Positions 10,301 through 22,300 of a stretch of DNA of 64,000 nt are shown piece after piece (position 1 is the first letter of the stretch; every line of letters starts with the position of its first letter). Under the pieces are notes generated by a model. The model made no database searches. It was given only the letters and a program-made list of their open reading frames with translations, and was not told where the DNA came from. A program made the translations under genes and the position numbers. The DNA is from Brienomyrus brachyistius. Lineage: Eukaryota; Chordata; Actinopteri; Osteoglossiformes; Mormyridae. The stretch covers positions 20,107,214 through 20,171,213 of the forward strand of contig NC_064541.1 in assembly GCF_023856365.1 (NCBI RefSeq). Direction: 5' to 3'.

Positions 10301-13300
10301 AATTACCAGACTGACAGAGTGAGTATATCTGGATACTAGGCTGGTGGTATCTACAGTCAGTCCTGCTACAACACGTGATATCGCACTGCAAATCAGTTCA
10401 AATACCATTGATTTACTGGCACCCAAGTCCAATACAACACAGAATCGCATTTGTTTTTGTACAGCTTTCAGTTGGAGAGAAACAGCATTTCGTGAACTAC
10501 AACTACAATATATGATCTTAGCAAGAAATACAATTTGAATGCAAAAACAGCTGTAAGTGAACGATAGTGACGTCCACTTTGTGAACAAATCATTCTTTTC
10601 AACCAGATCTTTTCAATGAACTGGTTGTATTGCACAGATCAGAGTCTTAGATTCTAAGAATATCTGACAAATTAACATATATAACCACGCAGCTGGTTTA
10701 TTATTGTCAGTATAACATTTACTATTGTCCAATGCTATCATATTTAATTTTAATTTCATTGCCATTGTGCGTAACTTCTAAGGTTTGTGAGTCCCTTTCT
10801 CTAACGTACAGTACTGTACTGTATTTTTCCCATAGGAGATGTTTATTATGTATCTTATTAATGTATTATTATTAGTATTTATTATTTAAAATGCAAATAA
10901 TTGCATTATTGGACAATGGTATCACTGTTTACATTATTTAATTCATTTTGTTAGGCGTAAGTTATAAAATTTCGGAGTGGATTCCTCTAACCCAGTTTTT
11001 CCCATTGGGTATTTGAATTTTAGTATGCAATTTTAGTATGTAATTTTAGTATGCAATTTTAGTGAACCTGAGGCTTTTCAGGAACCCATTATTCTCGTTG
11101 TAGCAGGACTGACCGTATTTGATAGAGAAATTGTAACGCAGTGAAAAATGTTGTTATGATTAACTGTTCAAAGGGGCAGAATAAAAGGGTTGATATAAAA
11201 CAATGAATTGATTGTTTGGCTTTGAATTATCGATAATAGGTGATGTAGGACGATGTATGCATTTATATTTGACTATGTGTGAATATAGCATATAGTATAT
11301 ATATGTATGACTCCAGCTACCAGAGAAAAACTGAACACTGTTCCATTCCACTCGAACTAGTGTGGCGCTGAGGTATCACCCGCCGCATGGCTGCACTTGG
11401 GTTCTCATCCCTGAGGTGGTTCGTCATGTGGTGGGTGTGGCAGTGCCCTGTATCAGCGTGCGCTTCTTACCTCTACATGTCTGAATGCCACTGCTCTGTG
11501 TCTGTGTTCCTGCAGTGCTTAGACTTCCAGCAGATAGTTCATTTACCTCCCACAGTCCAAAGGCATACAGCTGGGCTACCCAGCATCTTTATATTGCCCA
11601 TAGTATATTAGTGTGTGTGTGCGTGTGCCCAGCCAGGGTGTACTGCAGGAGTGCCCCCCAACCCTGACCAGCACATGTAGTTAGAACACAGATGGATGTT
11701 CAAGAACTGTTTGATTGTATTCACTTGTAAAAGTGTATTATTACTCTTTCCTTATACCCTAAACAATTAACTTTTTTTCTGAATAAATTGTATGGAATCA
11801 TAGAACTAGATACAGTGTAATAATTTTCCTACTTTGGAATTCAGGATTCAGTTATTTATTGTCATTGTACAATGAGATTAGGATAGCTGCTCCCCACACA
11901 GGACAAGACAAGACACGCAGTATTTAACAATAAATACAATATACAAAACAGTGAATAAATAATGTATGTGAAAAGTACAAATGGATAGGTAGCATATGCA
12001 GGTGTTTTTCTATATTTTGCCATTTAAGTTTTTTTTTTTGCCATTTTATTTTCGTTTAGTGATATTAACACAATCAACGATGGGCTGGGAGACAAGATCT
12101 GTTTATTCGTGCAGCTTTTCTGCACATTCATTGCTGGCCTCATCATTGGGTTCGTCAATGGCTGGAAGCTGACCCTTGTCATCCTAGCAGTCAGTCCTCT
12201 TCTTGCCGGATCTGCTGCAGTCTGGTCCACGGTAAGAAGAACCAACCTTCTCATGATGATTGTCCAAAGAGGTTATATATTAAATATTAAGGAATGTAGG
12301 AAGGCAGACACTGAAGAACCTGTGTTCATCCCCTGTGGTCTCACAGTAACTTTGAGTAACACTATCGAGTGTCATGTGCTCTTTTCAGATCATCGCCACT
12401 TTGACGAGTAAGGAGCTGTCAGCATATGCCAAGGCTGGGGCAGTTGCTGAGGAAATTCTTGTGGCTATCAGGACAGTCGTGGCTTTCAATGGGCAGAAGA
12501 AAGCAGTGGAGAAGTATGTCTCACTCTCCAAAGCTACCGATGCCCCACTAGGAAATGTAAACATGTAAAAAATAAAATGTGTCCTCAACAGTAGCATTAA
12601 AGGTTTATTTATATTGTGTGAAATTCCATGGATGTAGGTTGGACCCCGTTAACTGTGTTACAGCTCCTGAACGTCATGTCCTCTGTTTCTGTGACTTTGC
12701 TCTGCTTAAATGGGTTACAGTCCGAGCACGATGCTGATGTGAGATTGCCATGGCAAAGAACAAAAAAGACCTGGCTTAGCTGCTACATTTCCAGATCAGA
12801 CTATAGGGGAGTCAACCATGGTATCCTACTCTCATTTAGGTATGAATCTAATCTAGTGGAGGCAAGAAATTTTGGGGTGAAGAAGGCCATCACAACAAAT
12901 GTGTCAATGGGACTGACTCAGTTCATTATATTCGGGACGTACGCCCTGGCCTTTTGGTATGGAACAAAGCTTTCAGTCGATGAACCTGAAAACTACTCCA
13001 TCGGACGGGTTCTCACTGTAAGCCGTCATTTTATCAGTAATGATGTATCATAGTTGTGTGCAATGTACACATGCATGTATACTTTTTTTCCCCTGTATAT
13101 CTTAAATTCTAAGAAATACACTGATTTCGTACTTTATTCGTGTATATGAATTTTAGTGCCTGTTTTGTATTTGGTATTCTAGTCTTATTGTGAATATTGA
13201 ATTTCATGTGTTTTAATTATAATGTTCACCTTCATTTTCCAGGTGTTTTTTGCTGTGATGATCGGTGCATTTTCTCTGGGTCAGGGAACGCCAAACTTGG

Positions 13301-16300
13301 AGAGCGTAGCCAAGGCCCGCGGGGCGGCCTATGAGATCTACAAGACCATTGACCTGGTATCAATATTAGCCCGATGGTATCAATATTAGTCACTTTGGCT
13401 AATTAACAGGCAGTCTGTACTTTTTTGATGCAAACTGACCCTTTGTGTTCCAGCCGCGTCCGATTGACAGTAGCTCGAAGGAAGGCCACAAGCCAGAAAC
13501 GGTGAAAGGAGACATAGAGTTCAAGAACATTAACTTCAGTTACCCGTCCAGGAAGGATGTGAAAGTAGGTGATGTAGGCCAAGTCAATTAAAGTTGTTTT
13601 ATTTTCAACCCAGCCATGTGCAATAGAGAGCGAAACAAAATAACATTCTTCCTGAAGCCAAGGTGCAATGTTCGTGACAGGACACACGTTACAGAGTTTT
13701 GGAGTAATTGACTTACTGTAAAAAAATTCTGTTCATTTATCAATAAGGATGAAAGTATATGCTCCTTTCAGGGATTAGCAGTGGATCAGAATAAACAGGC
13801 GATGGTGGTGATGGTGATGATGATGGTGATGATGGTGGTGATGGTGATGATGATGGTGATGATGGTGGTGATGATGATGATGGTGATGATGATGGTGGTG
13901 ATGATGGTGATGATGATGATGATGGTGATGATGATGGTGGTGATGATGATGGTGGTGATGATGATGATGATGGTGGTGATGGTGATGATGATGATGATGG
14001 TGATGATGATGGTGATGATCTCTTTGATTCCCCCACTAGATCCTGCAGGGTGTGAATCTGGTGGTCCCTCGTGGAAAGACCATTGCCCTAGTGGGAGCCA
14101 GTGGCTGTGGAAAGAGCACCACCATCCAGCTTCTGCAGCGCTTCTATGACCCAGATGCTGGAGAGGTGAGTTCTGCCTCATATGGAGAAGAAGCAGGATA
14201 TTTCCTTTAATGACAATGTTCTCACACATTCGCCTTAGTTCTCACAGCGATTAATAACAGTGTCTCTCGGCGGCTGGACTGCAGATCACTCTGGACGGAC
14301 ATGACATCCGCACGCTCAATGTGAAATGGCTGAGGGAGAACATCGGCATCGTCAGCCAGGAGCCTGTGCTCTTCGCAACCACGATTGCTGAAAACATCCG
14401 CTACGGCTGGGAGAACGCCACGGACGAGGACATCGAGCGTGCCGTGAAGGAAGCCAACGCCTACGAGTTCATATCTAAACTCCCTGATGTAAGGTCACAG
14501 ACTTGTTATTGGTTTTTTATTAGCAAACCTCATGATTTATTTCTGTGACGTTGAAAACTTATTTTTTTGTATTGTTTATACTGCATGGCTCATATGGCAC
14601 CAGATGGTTTCCTGTTTTGATAGAACATGTGATGACAAAAGACATTTGCCACAGCTTTATACAATGGCCTGCTTGTGTTTCGACTCACAGAAGATGAACA
14701 CGATGGTCGGGGAACGAGGGGCCCAGCTGAGTGGGGGGCAGAAGCAGAGGATCGCCATCGCCAGAGCCCTAGTGAAAAATCCCAAAATCCTGCTGCTGGA
14801 TGAGGCCACCTCCGCTCTGGACACTCAGAGCGAGTCTATTGTGCAGGCTGCCCTAGATAAGGTAGGGCTGGGCAGGCCAGAGGCCAGACCTCTGGACAGA
14901 GAGTAGGGGGTATACCAGTAGGGTTTTGAGGCTATTGAAACATTGCGCTATTGAGCTATGATTAGAACTGGACCTCCCCATTTAGGCACCCATAATCGCA
15001 TCCACAGTGGGGAATCTGGGTTCAATTGCCAGTGCGTTGCATTAGCTGTCTGTGACAAGGAATCCCAGACTGGCTCAGTTTCTTTTGGCTGCTATGGGAA
15101 TAAATTGTCATGATAGGAGCCTACATGGAGCAGATAGAGCAGAAGGCCTTATCCCCTAGAGTTCAAAGGACTGGAAGCACAACATAAGACCAGTGACATC
15201 CCATATGATCAGATTATTAACAACTCTCTGGCAGGTGCAAATGGAGAAAAAAATATAAATACATTTATGTCTGAGTAACGATGCAAGCAAAAAGTAGCTA
15301 ATTAGGTCAAAATCACATTATTTGTTAATGACCTAGACTGTCGTACAAAGGCACGGACCGGCCGGACGACGATAATCATCGCTCACCGCTTGTCGACTAT
15401 CAAGACGGCCGACATCATCGCGGGCTTCAGAGACGGTGTGGTGACTGAGCAAGGAACCCACAGCCAGCTCATGGCCTTGAAGGGGGTCTATTACTCATTA
15501 GTCATGCAGCAGGTAGCTACCAAGATTCAAGCTCCATGTTATCATATAATAACATCAATGTTATCATATTCATGAAATAAATCACCGCAAACTACCAGCT
15601 GAAAATGCAGTTCAATATTACCATATCCTTGACTTGTTCCAAGAAATGTTGCGTAGCTTAGTCTCCTCCAAAATTCATATACTAACCTTAACTACTGCGG
15701 CCATTTTACAGAATTCAGGTAAAACAGAAGATAGAAGTGAGTCAAGTGAAGACGACTCGTGTGATGAGGACGTGGAGGAGGAGTCCTTTGAGGAGGACCC
15801 GGTCTATGCAGAAATTCTACACAATGATGTAGAAGAACAAAGCACATCCCAGAACGTCTCTCTGAGGCGTACAGGCAGCCTCCGGCGGAGATCTTCCAAG
15901 AAGAAGAAGAAGTTCCTCAAGAAACCTGCAGATAAGGAGAATAAGGTATACTTAATGTGAGTCAGGGTGTCTGGCTTATTCAGTGGAATCCTGCAAGATG
16001 AATCAAGGTATTTAATAACAGCAGCAAATCTAACACCCGCATTCAAAAAGCCGTAATGTTCCTAACAGAGTGGCTGTTTAATGTCAACAGCGAAGCTAAC
16101 ACCCACAACCAAAAAGCCGTAATGTTCCTAACAGAGTGGCTGCTTAATGTCAACAGCGAAGCTAACACCCACAACCAAAAAGCCGTAATGTTCCTAACAG
16201 AGTGGCTGCTAAGTCCTTAAACTGTAAAGCAGAAAACTTTTCAAATGCAGTATTTCATAAAATGATGGATAAATACACATAGTTTATTGCTGATTCAAAA

Positions 16301-19300
16301 GGTCATAGGTCACAGTACATTGACGGTGCCAGTTAAACCAGTGCTTCTCAAACTCGACCCTCGGGACCCACTGCCCTGCTTGTTTTCCAGCCATCCCTGC
16401 CCCACACACTGCTGATTGCCTGGATCAGGTGTGTTCAGTCAATCAGAAGCTGAAAGACAGCTGGGACTTGTGTGTGGGGCAGGGATAGCAGGAAAACAAG
16501 CAGGGCAGTGGGTCCCGAGGACCGACTGAGAAGCACTGGGTTAAAAGATGCCTAAAGAAGTGCTGACAGTTCTAGTATTAAAAACATGTTCAAATGAAGT
16601 ATTGATCTTTTTCTCTCTCTATACAACACAGAACTTCATCTGTCCTTTTAAATGTGGATTTTTTTGTAGGAAGAGGAAGAGAAGCTCCCAGAAATTCCAT
16701 TCAAACGAGTTTTAGCTTTGAATAAGCCGGAGTGGCCTTACTTGCTGATTGGGGTGCTTGCCAGTTTGGTGGGCGGGGCCGTCTATCCCTGCGTCGCTAT
16801 TGTCTTTGCAAAAATAATTGGGGTGAGTAATTTTATAGACTTTCTGAAGAATAAGTCACTGATCATCCTGCTGGAGTAAATATCTGAGATGTCATGCTCA
16901 TTCTGTTCTACAACTGCAGGTCTTTGCTGAAACCGACCCGGAAGTGAAACGTCAGAAAACCCTGATGTTTTCATTGCTTTTCCTTCTGATTGGTGGAGTC
17001 GCATTCGTGACCTACTTCTTACAGGTCCATCACATAGCCTTTAGATACACATTCTATCTGCTTTACAGTATATCCAAAATGCAATGCACCAGAATACCCA
17101 ATACCCAGAATGCAATGCACACCATCAGGGTAACTTAACATTTGAAATTTTTAATGTAAATACATACTTCACTGCTAATAGGAAGATTGAGAATTTTTTG
17201 CGTACAAATAAAAGGATAACATTGCTACTGATATATCAAGGTGTACTGCTTCATTAAATATAACTATTTTAAGAAGTCTTTGCAGTTAGCCTGCACATAC
17301 ATCAGTCAATTTCATTACTTCCAGTGACACTGCCTGTGAAAAAGGACTTGCTGAACAGCTGCCTCATTCCCTATTTCTTCCAAATTTCAGGGTTACATGT
17401 TTGGCAAATCAGGAGAACTTCTGACAATGAGACTGAGAAGTCAGTGTTTCAGAGCCATGATGGGGCAGGTAAGGCTGCATTTTTAAATGCATCTGATGAG
17501 TAATGAAAAGTCACAGAAATTCCTGGAAAACTGGGACCTTGAACACAGACGTGCACTGAAGCTTGTTCTGACTTTGTCTCCTTCAGGAAATCGGCTGGTT
17601 TGACGACAGCAGAAATGCCGTGGGAGTTTTAACTACTAAACTGGCAACCGATGCGTCACTGGTCAAAGGGGTAAACACAACCTTTTTTTCAGTGCCCATT
17701 TGGTATTTGTGGGATTATGCTGAGTGTTTTTGGATTAGAGATGCCACAACATCATAGCATGTGGGTTCTGAGCAAGTACTTTTATGATGTCATATAGCTG
17801 ACCGTGGTATATTTATGCAGGTCAGAATTAGGGCAGAACAACATGGATTTGAATCTGCAGCCTTTCAAATGCAGTGATGGAAAAAGTACTCAATTTTCAT
17901 ACTTAAGCAAAAGTACCGATACGATACCAAAATGTTGCTCAAGTAAGAGTCATCCAGTAAAATACTACTAAAGTAAATGGAAAAAGAAGTTTCAAAAGTA
18001 CTTATGAATGTAAAGTAAAAAGTACTATTATGGGGACTGTGAGATGGACAGTGTCATCAGAGAACTCTGGTTTGGACGATCATCCATTTTCCAATCATCA
18101 TTATTTCAGTAGTAGCTTTGGCGCTGCTAATTTTATTATTGATAAAGTTTAAATTCTGGCTCCCACTATTAGTATGTTAACTGACAGGCTATATCATACA
18201 TCTGTACATATTGTTTGTTTCGTCTTCATAAAGGCAATATGCAATACAAAATTTCAATAATAAAAAAGAGAAATGTATTGCTCATGAATTGTGACAGGAA
18301 ATTGCAATCTTGATTGTGAATGGGGGGGGAATGCGATCGATATTTTGCACCAGAATCATGCAGCCCTGCTTAGGTGTGCTGCATGCAATGGAGTAACGAT
18401 GGCCTTGTGCAGAGTGTGTCAGAGTAAGAAGTAGGGATGGCTATTTCATGCAGAATTGCTACAGTCCTTATTAGTCAATAATACTCAATTAACCCTGCGC
18501 CCACCAGACACATGGAGAAACAGGACTGGAATATGGATCGAAACATTTATTTTATTACATACAAAATGAGATATTGCTTGTTGCTACAAAGTCATAACGT
18601 AGTACACTAAAAGTAGCGTTATGACCCAGTCTAGGGTTAGGTCGTAACACAAAGGAGAGTGACAATGTATGATGTTACAATACGAATACTTATTGGTATA
18701 TTAATGGGTATGTTGGGATATGCAGTTAATCGATGCCGATATGACAGAGAAAAAGAAAGATGCTAACAAGTACTAAACACTAAACGTGGTATAATGGTTG
18801 ATCATGTGCACTGGTGTGCATCTGCAGGAGAGCAAACTTAGCACAGTTAATTCTGTTTGTACTATCTAATATTGGAACCAAGCACAGATAACAACAACGA
18901 CAACAAACTATGCTAATTACAATCTGAACAGATCCAGTAATTAGAATAAAATGAGGAATGGAGCTCAGCTGGTCCTCGTCGCTGACATGTCACTAGCAGT
19001 GTCCCAACTCAGGGGCTGCATTGGCAATGCTGACTCACCCCTAGTGAATAGTCATTGTTTGGCTCTGAAAAGTAAAAGTTGAAACAACTTATCATTTTTG
19101 GTTAGTGATGCTAGATTGACCTGAATCTGGGACTTGACCCACATGTGACCAATGGGATCCCTATTCTGTCTTCCCTGTGTCTCTCTGCTAGGCAGCAGGA
19201 TCCAGACTTGGCCTGGCTACGAACACCCTATGTGCTCTGATCATCGCCATCGTCGTGGCCTTCATCTTCAGCTGGCAGCTCACACTCCTCATACTCGCCT

Positions 19301-22300
19301 GCGTGCCCTTCCTCTCGGGAGCCAACTTCATACAGATGAGGGCCACTGGCGGCCATGCTTCCAAAGACCAGCAAGCCCTGGAACTTTCTGGAAAGGTAGC
19401 GCACACATATAGTTGGTGGTGAATGAACGTTAAAGAATCATTTCTGAATGTCTGGGTAAGTGTGGTTTTTACTGTATTGTTATTGATATTTTTGTGCTTT
19501 TTGCCTCCTGTTTTCTGCAGATCTCTACAGAAACTGTTGAGAACTTCAGGACGGTTGTGTCCTTGTCACGAGAAGAAGTATTTTTCCAGAAATTCAAAGA
19601 CAGTTTGAGTTATGCATACAAGTAAGTATCCTTTCGTTCAAAGCATACTTAATAGTTTAAAATTATTTGCATGCAGAAAGTTAAATTAAAGACAGCTTCA
19701 CCTAGTAAAATTTCAGGCATTTAAACTGTGATGGCTACTTGCCTCTTTTTGTAATACTCCATATCCCAATCAGTAATGTCGACCCTGTGTGTACAATCTA
19801 ACCATGATGAATGATATATACTGCCTTTCTTTGTAAAGGATCTTGCTTTATTTTCTATATTTGTATTATTCATTTTTGATAATGATACGTAATTCCACTG
19901 TTTCAGGTCTGCTCTACATAAAGCCCCCATCTATGGATTGACCTACGCCCTTGCCCAAGCCATCCCATACTTTGTCAACGCTGCGATTTTCCGTTTCGGC
20001 GCATGGCTTATAGCGCATTGCTACACGCAGTATGAGAATGTTTTTCTGTAAGTATTTCATTTACATATCGAGGAAAATCCAGAGTGGTGTCAATGCTGTC
20101 TTGCTTTACCTAATGGATGGTGCATGACTGGCTGTGCTTGGCGCTCTCCCCAGTGTGTTCTCCGTCATTGTCTTTGCTGCCATGAACATCGGACAGTCGT
20201 CCAGTTTTGCTCCGGATTTTGCAAAAGCAAAGGCATCTGCACAGCGAATATTAACCTTGCTGGAGAGGAAGCCTGAGATCGACATTTACAGTGAGAAGGG
20301 CGACATGCCTGTAAGTTGTAGACCAGGACTTATGATTCCTTAGAATGTGACTGTGACTATGACTATGAGTTTGTCACTTGGATGATGTATCCTTCACCCA
20401 GGGAACCTGCACGGGGAACATTGAGTTCCATGACGTCCACTTCATGTACCCAACCAGGCGGAACGTGAATGTGCTGCAAGGCCTGAATGTGTCTGTAAGC
20501 TCGGGCCAGACTCTGGCCCTGGTTGGTGGGAGTGGCTGTGGGAAAAGCACTTCTATCCAGCTGCTGGAGCGTTTCTACAACGTCGCTTCTGGACACGTGG
20601 TGAGGAAGTCAAGACATGTGGCCCGTTTCCCACATTCTGGAGTAGTACTGGGGCCAGTTTGACATGTCAACCACATTAACACTGCACTCTAAATGTCACC
20701 TTCTGGCATTTTCAGCTGTAGGCAACCCAATACGTAACCCACATGACCCTGTTCCTTTCCCTTGTTCAGTCTCTGGACGGGCAGGACATCAAGTCTCTGA
20801 ACCTGGCCTGGCTGCGTTCTCAGCTGGGCCTGGTGTCTCAGGAGCCCATCCTGTTTGACTGCAGCATTGCTGAGAACATCCAGTATGGCGACAACAGCCG
20901 TGACGTCTCCCAGACGGAGATTGAGGAAGCAGCCAAGAGTGCCAATATCCATACCTTTATCCAGAGTCTTCCAGAGGTATGGATTTTATTCAGTGGGGAA
21001 AGTTATTTGGGTTCCTCAGCTTTGGCCATGTAACTGTATCCAGCTGGAAAAATTCTTTTATGGCTCATTGTCAAACTCGGTCCAACTAAAAGCGATATAA
21101 AATAGAAATAGTGGTACTTTATTAACGGCCATGGGAAAATGCTCTTTTCCCTACCCCATGTTGCTCTCCATGAGACATAGATACAGGTGACAGAAAGCTT
21201 GGGGGTGACCTTGGGGGTCAGCCAGTGTGCACTGCTAACGGCGCTGGGAGGGTTTAAGGGCCCAGTGGGCACACGTCTGTTTTGTCAAGATTCAAACTGA
21301 CAGCTTTCTAATCACAGTCAACAAGGGTTAGCCGGCTGAACCACCCCAATATCAGCTGTATCCTGTTCATTTCTACAGAGAAGTTACCCAAATCCTTGTA
21401 ACGTATCGGCCAAAATATAATGGGGGGGGGGGGGGAGAGACCGGAGAACCCAGAGGAAACCCCACGACGACATGGGGTGGGGACTTGAACCCTCATCTCA
21501 GAGGTATGAGGCAGTTGTGCACCACTGTGTCACCGCCCCCCCAGAATAAAGAAAATTAAGATCCAGGTCCAGGTGTGGGGTGAATCGTGGTTGATTATTT
21601 TTCCAACAATTGAAATTGATATCCAAAACTCAGGGTCTATAATCCGGCAAACCAACCAAAACTGTACTGGGACAGAACACAATCAGAACACAGAACTTCA
21701 CCGCATTTCATGGTGCTTCATCTGCTGGGTGGGGTGTCTTTACTGAACACAAGTAACAGAGATCAGCTCAGAGAACACAGATGACAAAGAATCTGCTTAG
21801 TAAGGAGCATAGCTCAGACTACTTCACAGTCTACTGAGAAGTCTAGGGGATATTTAACAGCTTGTGTAGGATTGAGTAACAGGTGTTTTCGATAATCAGG
21901 TGAAGATGATCTGGGAAGGATAACTGGGGTCAGATCCTGGGGTTGGACGCATGACACCTATATAAACAAGTGTATCATTTCAATGAGAAAAATATTAAAT
22001 CCGGTTTAAACCCACACATAATTAGGACGTAAACCTCATCTTAAAGACAAAGAACAGACAGTATGTCCTGGTTTCTCAGTTTATTGCAGTTGAGGTTAAA
22101 CAGTCCATTTTGAAATGAATAAACATTGCAAAAATTCGTATGTATATTCGGTTGACAGACATACAACACCAGAGTGGGGGACAAAGGTGCCCAGCTGTCT
22201 GGGGGGCAGAAGCAGAGGATTGCCATCGCCCGGGCACTGGTGCGTCATCCAAAGGTGTTGCTGCTGGACGAGGCCACTTCCGCACTGGACACCGAGAGCG

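Noticed and set aside
13781..14229. Long ORFs on both strands rich in Met/Val or Ile/Thr
   Set aside because: They are translations of the GATGGT microsatellite.
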